Positions 1-6,425 of a DNA stretch of 17,512 nucleotides are shown here, one piece after another. A program made the position numbers and the translations under genes. The notes under the pieces are model-generated. The model had not been told where the DNA came from, did not search any database, and saw only the letters and a list, made by a program, of their open reading frames with translations. Positions within the stretch are counted from its first letter, which is position 1. The number at the start of each line of letters is the position of its first letter. The DNA is from Actinomycetes bacterium (GTDB lineage: Bacteria; Actinomycetota; Acidimicrobiia; Acidimicrobiales; RAAP-2), in contig JAKCEC010000011.1 in assembly GCA_021841725.1 (NCBI GenBank), positions 1-17,512 of the forward strand, written 5' to 3'.

Positions 1-64
1 TCCGCGTCAGGTCCGCGGTCAAGGTGTACTCGCCGCGAACTCGATCGGGCAACAGATTGGGCAT
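1..64 (-). CDS. N-terminal fragment of an unidentified protein
   Basis: A minus-strand frame opens with ATG at 64-62 and stays open to the window edge, giving 21 residues that begin MPNLLPDRVRGEY. A Shine-Dalgarno-like AAAGGA lies on the minus strand at 80-75, 10 nt before the start. The fragment is too short to assign to a family. It would be transcribed divergently from the NifX-like gene at 216, which makes 65-215 a divergent promoter region. The call rests only on the start codon, the ribosome-binding site and the open frame, so it is tentative. Confidence 0.45.
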   Translation of the reverse strand, partial: MPNLLPDRVRGEYTLTADLTR

Positions 65-163
65 AATTCACACGTCCTTTGGTCGTCCCAATCTTCACAC
101 CATTCCCGCCGGAACGCGACCCCCCCCCCACGCGCGCGGCCCCCCGTCGCCAGACCGGGGGAA

Positions 164-179
164 GGTGACCAAGGTCACC
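164..179. promoter_or_regulatory. CRP/FNR-like inverted repeat
   Basis: GGTGACC and GGTCACC form perfect 7-bp arms separated by AA. Read as a CRP/FNR-type half-site pair, the core is GTGA-N6-TCAC, the spacing expected for that family. It lies 36 bp upstream of the NifX-like start codon and about 23 bp upstream of its proposed -10, in the divergent region shared with the gene at 1-64. The inverted repeat is seen directly; its use as an operator is inference. Confidence 0.4.
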
Positions 180-202
180 ACCTCGCCCCCGGCCACGCGC
201 GG

Positions 203-208
203 TACCCT
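203..208 (+). promoter_or_regulatory. Putative -10 (TACCCT) of a leaderless promoter
   Basis: TACCCT fits the TANNNT form and sits exactly 7 nt before the ATG at 216. That is the spacing expected when transcription begins at or next to the start codon. No Shine-Dalgarno sequence precedes this ATG, which supports a leaderless transcript. No convincing -35 is visible. Confidence 0.4.
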
Positions 209-215
209 TCGAGAC

Positions 216-539
216 ATGATTGTGTGCGTGCCCGTAACCGACGACGGACAAGTGGACCCGCGCTGGGGACGCGCTCATCGCGTCGCGGTGGCGCGGGTCG
301 CGGATCACCAGATCGCCGCGTGGCAGGAGATCGAAGTCGACTGGGACCGGCTCCACGACGAGGGCTCCCCCGCCCAGCACCACGCGCGCGTGGCTCGTTT
401 TCTCCTCGAGCACCACGTCGAGCGGGTGATCGCCCATCACGTCGGTGACGGCATGGTACGAATGCTGGGCACCATGAAGATCCCGCTCGACCTCGAGGCC
501 GCCGGCGACGCTCGCGAGGCCGCCGCGCGCGTCGACTAA
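216..539 (+). CDS. NifX-type dinitrogenase Fe-Mo cofactor biosynthesis family protein
   Basis: The product is 107 aa and resembles the Nitro_FeMo-Co domain family (PF02579: NifX, NafY, C-terminus of NifB). Visible signs are the N-terminal beta strand with VPVTDDG (residues 5-11), the WGRAHRV segment (17-23) where the family has FGRAP, the central VERVIAHHVGDGMVRML region where the family has a GMG-type loop, and a C-terminal segment ending in EAAARVD. Members bind metal clusters or cofactors, and stand-alone copies also occur in organisms without nitrogenase. No nif gene is in this window, so a nitrogenase role is not supported; a small metal-cluster-handling protein near Fe-S genes is a reasonable inference. 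I chose ATG 216 because the family domain begins there and a TACCCT -10 lies 7 nt upstream; a longer frame from 24 has non-family, proline-rich N-terminal sequence. It ends 7 nt from the convergent lipB-lipA gene. Confidence 0.75.
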   Translation: MIVCVPVTDDGQVDPRWGRAHRVAVARVADHQIAAWQEIEVDWDRLHDEGSPAQHHARVARFLLEHHVERVIAHHVGDGMVRMLGTMKIPLDLEAAGDAREAAARVD

Positions 540-546
540 GCCGCGT

Positions 547-2172
547 TCAGCGGCGCGTCGGCAGCGCCAGGGGCGTGGCGTCGCTCAGCGCCTCGCGCGC
601 GTGGTAACTCGAGCGCGTGAGGGGTGAGGATTGCACGTGCGCCAGTCCCGCGCGGCGCCCCCGTTGGGCGAGGTCGTCGAATTCCGCCGGCTCCCAGTAG
701 CGCGCCACCGGCAGGTGGTTCGCCGTGGGGCGCAGGTACTGGCCGATGGTCGCGATCGACACCCCCACCGCGGCCAAGTCGACGAGCACCTCCTCCACCT
801 CGTCCGCCGTCTCCCCGAGTCCCACCATCATCCCGGACTTGGTGGTCAGTCCGGCGGCCACCGATCGCGCCAGAACGGCGAGCGAGCGATGGTACGCCGC
901 GCTCGGACGCACCGCGCGTTGCAGGCGCGCCACGGTCTCCATATTGTGATTCAACACGTCGGGGCGAGCGTCGATGATGAGCTGCAGCGAGTCCCGGTCC
1001 CCCTTCAAATCACTGATCAAGACCTCGATATTGGTCTCGGGCGATCGCTCGCGGACGGCACGGATCGTGTCGGCGATCGCCCCGGCGCCACCGTCGGCCA
1101 GGTCGTCACGCGCGACGCACGTGATGACCGCGTGGCTGAGCCCCAAGCGCACGACCGCCTCGGCCACCCGTGCGGGCTCACTCGGGTCCAGGGCCAGGGG
1201 CTTACGCGTGTCGATGAGACAGAAGCCGCACGCGCGCGTGCAGCGCTCGCCGTTCACCATGAACGTGGCGGTACCGCTCTGCCAGCATTCGAAGATGTTG
1301 GGACAACCGGCCTCTTCGCACACGGTGGTCAGGCGCAGGTCCTCGGTGAGGGTGCGCAGGCTCTGGTACTCCGTGCCCATGTGCGCCTCGATCCGCAGCC
1401 ACTCGGGCTTACGCGCCGTGATCGCGACGGCGTCGTCGGGGTTCACGCCCGCGCGGCGCAAGCGACGAATCATCGGTCGTTCGTCGGAGGTGCGCGCCGC
1501 GGAACGGTCCACGCGCGCCACGCGCTCGTCGCTCCCGAGACGGATCGCGAGCTCCTGGCCCAGGCGCTCTTCCACCTGCGCCTCGGTGACGTCGAGGCCC
1601 AGCGACTTCATCGAACCCACGGGCTTGTCCGGGATGCCGCACGGAACGATGGCGGCGAACCCCGCTAGGTCGATGTCGACGTTGAGCGCGACGCCGTGCA
1701 GGCTGCGCCGTTCGCCGCGGGCGTTGCGCACGGTGCGCACGCCGACGGCGGCGATCTTGTGCGGACGCGTGTCGAGTCGCGCCCAGACGCCCGGATAGCC
1801 CTCGAGGCGGCCAATCTCACCGAGTCGGCCCTCGGGGTCGAAGGCCCGCACCGTGGCGATGACGGCGTCCTCCAGGCGACCCACGTGTTGACGACCCGAC
1901 CCCGGGTCGTCGCGGACCGTCACCACCGGCCACGCCACCGCCTGCCCGGGGGCGTGGTAGGTGACGTCGCCGCCACGATCGGTCGTGACCACGTCGGCGT
2001 CTAACGAATCCGCCGGCACCAAGAAGTGGTCCTCTTGGGCGCGGACCCCACGCGTGTAGGTGGGCGGATGCTCGAAGAGTAAGACGTAGTCCTCCGTCGA
2101 TTCGACGAGGGCGCGCTGCAGGGCGTCGGCCTCGGCGAAGCTCACCCGCCCCCAGTGCCGACGACGCAGCAC
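547..2172 (-). CDS. LipB-LipA fusion: octanoyltransferase joined to lipoyl synthase
   Basis: A single 541-aa frame contains both enzymes of endogenous lipoate assembly. Residues 1-215 are LipB, which moves octanoate from acyl carrier protein to E2 lysines: GGDVTYHAPGQ at 67-77 (families usually have HGPGQ), the Lys of the Cys/Lys dyad at K139 (PHKIAAVGV), and the Cys at C178 (IVPCGIPDK). Residues about 250-541 are LipA, the radical-SAM enzyme that inserts two sulfurs: the auxiliary-cluster cysteines C285, C290 and C296 (CEEAGCPNIFEC), the SAM-cluster cysteines C311, C315 and C318 (CTRACGFC), NHNMETV at 408-414, QYLRPT at 478-483, and the C-terminal RSSYHA (520-525) carrying the conserved serine. 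The domains are joined by a charged linker near 213-245. M234 could start a separate LipA, but no ribosome-binding site precedes it. The start is GTG, overlapping the E2 stop by one base (TAGTG), so translation is probably coupled. All catalytic residues appear present. Confidence 0.93.
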   Translation of the reverse strand: MLRRRHWGRVSFAEADALQRALVESTEDYVLLFEHPPTYTRGVRAQEDHFLVPADSLDADVVTTDRGGDVTYHAPGQAVAWPVVTVRDDPGSGRQHVGRLEDAVIATVRAFDPEGRLGEIGRLEGYPGVWARLDTRPHKIAAVGVRTVRNARGERRSLHGVALNVDIDLAGFAAIVPCGIPDKPVGSMKSLGLDVTEAQVEERLGQELAIRLGSDERVARVDRSAARTSDERPMIRRLRRAGVNPDDAVAITARKPEWLRIEAHMGTEYQSLRTLTEDLRLTTVCEEAGCPNIFECWQSGTATFMVNGERCTRACGFCLIDTRKPLALDPSEPARVAEAVVRLGLSHAVITCVARDDLADGGAGAIADTIRAVRERSPETNIEVLISDLKGDRDSLQLIIDARPDVLNHNMETVARLQRAVRPSAAYHRSLAVLARSVAAGLTTKSGMMVGLGETADEVEEVLVDLAAVGVSIATIGQYLRPTANHLPVARYWEPAEFDDLAQRGRRAGLAHVQSSPLTRSSYHAREALSDATPLALPTRR

Positions 2173-3347
2173 TATCGCTCGCTCCGCACGTCGAGGCCCG
2201 CCAGCAACTCCCCCACCCGCTCGAGGTACCGGGTGGCCCCCGCCGCGTCACAGACCCGGTGGTCGAACGTCAGACCCAGGATCACGCGCCGACCCACCTC
2301 CACGCTCGCGACCCCCTCACGGGTGACCACGACCGGAACGCGGCGCACCGCGCCGATACTCAATACCGCCACCTGGGGCTGGATGATGATGGGCTCGCTC
2401 CACAGCGTGTTCGCGCTGGTCGCCGCGGCGACCGTGAAGGTGCCGCCCATGAGGTCGTCCGCGTTGAGTTGGCGCGAACGCACGCGCTCGTCCAGTTCGG
2501 CGCTGCGCCGGGCCAAGGCGCGCAGGGTGAGGCCCGCGGCGGCGTGGACCACCGGCACCAACATCCCGTCGTCGTCGACGTGGCGGGTGAAGCCCACCGA
2601 GATGGTCCGGTGCAGTGTCAATTGGTCGTCGGCGTAGGTGGCGTTCAAGTATTCGAACTCGGCCAACGCCCGCACCGCCGCGATGGTCACGAGCGCCTCG
2701 TCGGTGATGGCGAAGCCCTCTCGCGTCTCGCGCCCGAGCGCGTCCAGCGCGTCGACCACCCCGGCGTCCACCTCCACCGCCACGAAGCCGTGGGGGGCCG
2801 AGAGCACCGAGACGCTCATGTGCTGGCCCATGCGACGTCGACCGTTGGACAGCGCGACCACGACTTCCTCGGTCGGTCCCTGGGCCACGGCGCGCTCGGC
2901 GTCGCGACGGGTGATCGCCCCGCCGGTGCCGGTGCCGGCGACCGTCGAGGGTTCCACCCCGCCGTCCATCAGGATCCGCCGCACCACGGGCGAGACGACG
3001 ACGCCGTTGGCGGTGACGGCCTCAGACGTTGTCGGTCGGGGCGCGTTCGTGGCCGCGGCGGGGGCCGGGGCGCTCGTCGGCGCCGCGGTCGCGGCCGTCG
3101 CGGCGGGCACGGCGCCCTCGTCGATGACCGCCACGCGGGCGCCGGTCTGGACCGTGTCGCCCTCCTCGGCGAGGATCTGCGTCAAGACGCCCGCCGCGGG
3201 CGACGGCATCTCGGAGTCGACCTTGTCGGTCGACACTTCAAAGAGTGGTTCGTCGCGGGCGACGGCGTCGCCCACCTTCTTGAACCATTGGGTGATGATT
3301 CCTTCGGTGACCGACTCACCCAACGACGGGAGGGTGACGTCAGCCAA
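2172..3347 (-). CDS. sucB: 2-oxoacid dehydrogenase complex E2 (dihydrolipoamide acyltransferase)
   Basis: The 391-aa product has one lipoyl domain (1-80, lipoyl-lysine K42 in VSTDKVDSEMPSP), an Ala/Pro/Thr-rich linker (about 79-112), a peripheral-subunit-binding domain (about 117-153) and a catalytic acyltransferase domain (about 165-385). The catalytic His and Asp are H363 and D367 in FDHRVCDAAGA; the family usually has DHRxxDG, so the Gly after the Asp is Ala here. The N-terminus resembles actinobacterial SucB/DlaT proteins, which serve the pyruvate and 2-oxoglutarate complexes; which acyl group it carries cannot be decided, and no E1 gene is in the window. The start is TTG at 3347, preceded by GAGG 8 nt upstream, and overlaps the 3' end of lpd by 8 nt. 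E2 is a natural substrate of the LipB-LipA protein encoded immediately downstream; in Mycobacterium dlaT, lipB and lipA are likewise near neighbours. The symbol is approximate. Confidence 0.9.
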   Translation of the reverse strand: MADVTLPSLGESVTEGIITQWFKKVGDAVARDEPLFEVSTDKVDSEMPSPAAGVLTQILAEEGDTVQTGARVAVIDEGAVPAATAATAAPTSAPAPAAATNAPRPTTSEAVTANGVVVSPVVRRILMDGGVEPSTVAGTGTGGAITRRDAERAVAQGPTEEVVVALSNGRRRMGQHMSVSVLSAPHGFVAVEVDAGVVDALDALGRETREGFAITDEALVTIAAVRALAEFEYLNATYADDQLTLHRTISVGFTRHVDDDGMLVPVVHAAAGLTLRALARRSAELDERVRSRQLNADDLMGGTFTVAAATSANTLWSEPIIIQPQVAVLSIGAVRRVPVVVTREGVASVEVGRRVILGLTFDHRVCDAAGATRYLERVGELLAGLDVRSER

Positions 3348-4755
3348 GGTGGATACCTCGTCCCGCCAACGCCAGCAACGTCTCGCCGAAGGTCTCCGAC
3401 AACGACGGGTGCGGCTGGATGAGCGCGGCCGCCTCTTCGGCGGTGGCCTCCCAGTTCACGGCGTAGTACCCCGCGCCGAGTTGCTCGGTCACCCAGGGTC
3501 CGGCCATGTGCACCCCGAGAATCTGCCCGGCGGTCCCGTCGGCGCGCTTCTCCGCGATGATCTTCACCACACCCTCGGTCTCGCCGATGATCTGCGCGCG
3601 GCTGTTGCCACTGAAGGGGTCCTTCTTCACGACGACGTCGTAGCCGCGTTCCTTAGCGGCGGCTTCGGTCAGACCACAGAAGGCCACCTCCGGATTGGAG
3701 TAGATGGCCCACGGGACGCGGTCGTAGTCGACGGGGACCACCGCCTCACCCATGATCGTCTTGATCGTGACGACGGCCTCGGCGAACGCCACGTGCGCGA
3801 GTTGGGGCGTGCCCGCCACCACGTCACCGACGGCGAAGACCTGGGGGTTGGCGGTGCGCATGTAGCCGTCGGCCACCACGAAGCCGCGCTCGTTCACCTC
3901 CACGCCCGTTCCCTCACCCAGGAGCCCTTCGGTGCGCGGACGACGCCCCACCGAGACCACGACCATTTCGACCTCGACGTCGGCGCCGCCCTCGATCTTG
4001 ATGGCGGTGGTCTTCTTGGCGGGGGCGTGACCGGTGATCGTGACGCCCGTCTGGATCTCAATGCCGCGCTTCTTGAACGCGCGTTGCACGACGGTCGCCA
4101 CTTCGCTGTCGCAGCCGGCCAGGATTGAGGGCAGGCCCTCCAAGACGGTGACCCGCGTCCCCATGTCGGCGAGCATCGACGCGAACTCACAGCCAATGGC
4201 CCCCCCACCGATCACCGCGGCCGTCGCGGGCAGCGAGGTGAGGTTGAGGAACTCGTCGGAGGTGACGACGAACTTGCCGTCCACGTCGAACCCCGGCAGG
4301 GTGCGCGGGACGGAACCGGCGGCGATGATGACGTGGGTACCCTCGAGCAACGCGCCGGCGTCGGCGCCCTCGAGGACGGTGACCCGCTGGCCCGCGTCCA
4401 GTCGACCGGTGCCCTCGAAGAGGGTGACCTTGCGACCCTTCAAGAGTCCCGACAGTCCCTTATGGAGGCGATCGACGATCTCGTTCTTGCGGTTCTGGCT
4501 CACCGCGAAGTCGACCGCGACGCCCTGGGTGGTGATACCGAAGGCCGCCGAGTGCTCGAGCGTGCGTCGCACGTGGGCGGTCTCGAGGAATTCCTTGGCG
4601 GGGACGCACCCGCGGTGCAGGCACGTGCCCCCCACCTTGTCGCGTTCGATCAGGGCGATGTGCAGACCGGCCGCCGCACCGTAGAGAGCGGCGGCGTAGC
4701 CACCGGGTCCTCCTCCGATAATGACGACATCGAACTGCTGGACCTCGTGTGCCAC
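3340..4755 (-). CDS. lpdA: Dihydrolipoamide dehydrogenase (E3)
   Basis: This 471-aa FAD-dependent disulfide oxidoreductase reoxidises the dihydrolipoyl arm of E2 and reduces NAD+. Numbered from the GTG start, GGGPGG (14-19) binds FAD, the redox disulfide is C45/C50 in GGTCLHRGCVPAK, a second Rossmann motif (VIGGGAIGCEFA) binds NAD, AVGDV is the second FAD motif, and the C-terminal active-site pair is H449/E454 in QPHPSLSETFGE. All expected catalytic residues are present and the length is normal. I chose GTG 4755 because AAGGGAA lies 5 nt upstream, while an in-frame TTG at 4770 has no ribosome-binding site. Downstream it overlaps E2 by 8 nt, so the two are surely co-transcribed. Upstream, 71 nt separate it from rnhA; that gap holds a possible minus-strand -10 (TAGGAT, 4800-4795), but its best -35 match is poorly spaced. 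Confidence 0.95.
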   Translation of the reverse strand: MAHEVQQFDVVIIGGGPGGYAAALYGAAAGLHIALIERDKVGGTCLHRGCVPAKEFLETAHVRRTLEHSAAFGITTQGVAVDFAVSQNRKNEIVDRLHKGLSGLLKGRKVTLFEGTGRLDAGQRVTVLEGADAGALLEGTHVIIAAGSVPRTLPGFDVDGKFVVTSDEFLNLTSLPATAAVIGGGAIGCEFASMLADMGTRVTVLEGLPSILAGCDSEVATVVQRAFKKRGIEIQTGVTITGHAPAKKTTAIKIEGGADVEVEMVVVSVGRRPRTEGLLGEGTGVEVNERGFVVADGYMRTANPQVFAVGDVVAGTPQLAHVAFAEAVVTIKTIMGEAVVPVDYDRVPWAIYSNPEVAFCGLTEAAAKERGYDVVVKKDPFSGNSRAQIIGETEGVVKIIAEKRADGTAGQILGVHMAGPWVTEQLGAGYYAVNWEATAEEAAALIQPHPSLSETFGETLLALAGRGIHLG

Positions 4756-4826
4756 GGTGGTTCCCTTCAAAGAGTCTGTTTTGTCCCCCGCGCAATCCTA
4801 ATGAGTCCGGGCGGTGGTCATCGGCG

Positions 4827-5270
4827 CTACGCGCTGGAGCGCTGGCCCCGTTGCGAATCGGCCGCCGCGGTGGCGAGGGCGTCCACGAAGTCATTCATGG
4901 GATCCCCCGAGTGACCCTTGACCCAGGTGAAACGCACTTCGCGATCGGCGTGCACCACCAGCGGCAACAGGACCTCCCAGAGGTCGCGGTTGGCCACGGG
5001 CTGACCCTGGGAGTTCTTCCAGCCGCGTCGCAACCACCCGGCGTGCCACTGGTCGTGAAAACATTTCACGACGTACGTCGAGTCGCTCACGATTTCGAGG
5101 GCGCCGGCCGGGTGCGACTGGAGCGCCTCGATGACGGCCAGGACCTCCATCCGCTGATTCGTCGTGTGCGGGGCCGCGCCGCTGGCGTAGGAGTCCCGAC
5201 CGGCGGCCCAGGCCCACCCACCGGGCCCGGGGTTGCCGCGACAGGAACCGTCGGTGTGGAGACGGATCAC
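4827..5270 (-). CDS. rnhA: Ribonuclease HI
   Basis: The 147-aa product degrades the RNA strand of RNA-DNA hybrids. The metal-binding carboxylates match RNase HI: D7 (HTDGSCRGNPGPGG), E42 (TNQRMEVLA), D63 (SDSTYVV) and D130, with the catalytic-loop His at H120 (VKGHSGDP), ten residues before D130 as in the E. coli enzyme. The basic handle region (WLRRGWKNSQG, near 79-89) is present. The start is GTG at 5270, overlapping the rrf2 stop in a 4-nt GTGA, so translation is probably coupled; an upstream extension has no family similarity. Its place between a transcription regulator and lpd has no obvious functional meaning. Length and motifs are standard for a stand-alone RNase HI. Confidence 0.95.
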   Translation of the reverse strand: MIRLHTDGSCRGNPGPGGWAWAAGRDSYASGAAPHTTNQRMEVLAVIEALQSHPAGALEIVSDSTYVVKCFHDQWHAGWLRRGWKNSQGQPVANRDLWEVLLPLVVHADREVRFTWVKGHSGDPMNDFVDALATAAADSQRGQRSSA

Positions 5271-5725
5271 GGGTGGCGCGTGATCCACGCGTCGGGATCG
5301 TCGGTGAAGCGGGTCACCGACGCCGGCAGGTCGCCGCGGAGGACCTCGCCCAGCGTCACGTGCTCGAGCACCTCGCGCAGGGCCGCCCGCACGGCGACCC
5401 ACACGTCGCGCAGGTGGGTCGCTTCACCCTCGTACTTGAGTGTCTCGGGACGCAGACCGCGCACGCCGGCCAGTGGCCCCGACACCACGCGCAAGATATC
5501 CGCGATCTGGATCTCGTCGGCGTCGCGGGCCAGTCGAAAACCCCCCTCGGGTCCCCGCTGACTCGTCACCAGTCCCCCCCGACGCAGATCCGACATGATC
5601 GCGCCCAGGAACTTCGAGGGCAGCTCTTGCTCCTGGGCGAGGTGCTCGGCGCTCACCGACGTCGAGCTCGCCGCCAACGTGAGAAGTGCCCTGATGGCGT
5701 ACTCGGCCTTGGCGGGAATCTGCAT
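5267..5725 (-). CDS. Rrf2-family transcriptional regulator without cluster-binding cysteines
   Basis: The 152-aa product starts MQIPAKAEYAIRALL, the typical Rrf2 N-terminus, followed by the winged-helix region (AEHLAQEQELPSKFLGAIMSDLRRGG, about 26-51) and the wing (TSQRGPEGGFRLARD, about 54-68). Rrf2 proteins such as IscR, NsrR and CymR sense Fe-S status, nitric oxide or cysteine supply. IscR and NsrR bind their cluster through three cysteines in the C-terminal half; this protein has no cysteine at all, so it cannot bind a cluster that way. A direct cluster-sensing role is therefore not supported. It heads the rnhA-lpd-E2-lipBA gene line and diverges from thiE, so it may regulate either or itself; that is inference. 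ATG 5725 is chosen because the family begins there. A CAGAAT -10-like hexamer lies 6 nt upstream, suggesting leaderless expression. Confidence 0.88.
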   Translation of the reverse strand: MQIPAKAEYAIRALLTLAASSTSVSAEHLAQEQELPSKFLGAIMSDLRRGGLVTSQRGPEGGFRLARDADEIQIADILRVVSGPLAGVRGLRPETLKYEGEATHLRDVWVAVRAALREVLEHVTLGEVLRGDLPASVTRFTDDPDAWITRHP

Positions 5726-5783
5726 TCCCCCATTCTGCCCCACGAAACCGCGCGGGACCGGGTACCTCGGTAAAGTGAGGGTC
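5726..5783. promoter_or_regulatory. Divergent promoter region between rrf2 and thiE
   Basis: Only 58 bp separate the two start codons. On the plus strand TAAAGT (5771-5776) lies 7 nt before the thiE GTG. On the minus strand CAGAAT (5737-5732) lies 6 nt before the rrf2 ATG. Both fit -10 elements of leaderless promoters; -35 elements are not convincing. Rrf2 binding here would be a natural place for autoregulation, but I see no clear inverted repeat. The region is too short for a TPP riboswitch upstream of thiE. Confidence 0.45.
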
Positions 5784-6422
5784 GTGTCCGACCTCGCCAC
5801 CCGTTCGCTCTACCTGTGCGTCGGGGTGCGCGAGGACGTGTCGAGTTTCCTGCCCGCCGTCTTGCGCGGCGGGGTGGACCTCGTGCAATTGCGCGAGAAG
5901 TCCCTGCCCGACGAGGCGCGACGCGACGCCGCCCGTCGCATGATCCCCGTGTGCCGCGACTTCGGCGTTCCCTTCATCATGAACGACTCGGCCGAATTGG
6001 CCTCCGAGGTCGGCGCCGACGGCGTGCACGTCGGCCAGGAGGATGCGTCGGTCGCCCACTGCCGCGAGCTCCTCGGCGACGAGAGCATCGTGGGTCTCTC
6101 CACGCACGCCGACGAGGAGTTCGACGCCGGTCTCGCACAACCGGTGACCTACCTCAGCGCGGGCCCCATCGTCGAGACGCCGACCAAGCTCGGCCGCGCC
6201 CCCACCGGGCGCGACTACGCCGCCCGCGCCCAGGCGCGTTCGCGGGTTCCGGTCTTCGTCACCGGCGGGGTCACCGACCAGAACGTGGCCGACTTGGTGG
6301 GCGCCGGCCTGCGTCACTTCGTGGTGGTTCGCTACCTCACCGAGTCGAGCGCGCCCGAACGCGCGGCGCGAGCCCTTCGCCACGCCCTCGACGAGGCCCT
6401 GGCGACGGCTCCGCCCGCGTAG
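5784..6422 (+). CDS. thiE: Thiamine-phosphate synthase
   Basis: The 212-aa TIM-barrel protein joins the thiazole phosphate and HMP-pyrophosphate halves of thiamine. Motifs in order: QLREK (35-39), a pyrophosphate/Mg-binding region MNDSAELASEVGADGVHVGQED (66-87), GLSTH (104-108), the YLSAGPIVETPTKLG stretch (123-137, families have GPvfpTxTK) and TGGV (160-163) before the C-terminal phosphate-binding loop. The start is GTG 5784, placed by the TAAAGT hexamer 7 nt upstream; GTG 5775, three codons earlier, is possible. The protein is slightly divergent but has the core motifs. It stands alone, without other thiamine genes, and ends 3 nt from the convergent stop of the next gene. Confidence 0.88.
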   Translation: MSDLATRSLYLCVGVREDVSSFLPAVLRGGVDLVQLREKSLPDEARRDAARRMIPVCRDFGVPFIMNDSAELASEVGADGVHVGQEDASVAHCRELLGDESIVGLSTHADEEFDAGLAQPVTYLSAGPIVETPTKLGRAPTGRDYAARAQARSRVPVFVTGGVTDQNVADLVGAGLRHFVVVRYLTESSAPERAARALRHALDEALATAPPA

Positions 6423-6425
6423 GTC

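Noticed and set aside
120..129. Run of ten C as a phase-variable tract or regulatory element
   Set aside because: It lies in non-coding sequence between divergent genes, with no promoter spacing role that I can see; a simple homopolymer in GC-rich DNA, possibly with sequencing uncertainty, explains it.
1473..1473. Separate lipA starting at the internal ATG (residue 234 of the fusion)
   Set aside because: The frame is continuous with lipB and no ribosome-binding sequence precedes this ATG, so a fusion is the simpler reading.
2259..4128. Long plus-strand open frames opposite E2 and lpd
   Set aside because: Both are antisense to genes with full motif sets, and their translations are Arg/Gly/His/Ala-rich with no recognisable domain.
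5267..5725. IscR-like Fe-S sensing by the Rrf2 protein
   Set aside because: The protein contains no cysteine, so the three-Cys cluster site of IscR or NsrR is absent.
5726..5783. TPP riboswitch upstream of thiE
   Set aside because: Only 58 bp lie between the divergent starts, too short for the aptamer, and the likely transcript is leaderless.
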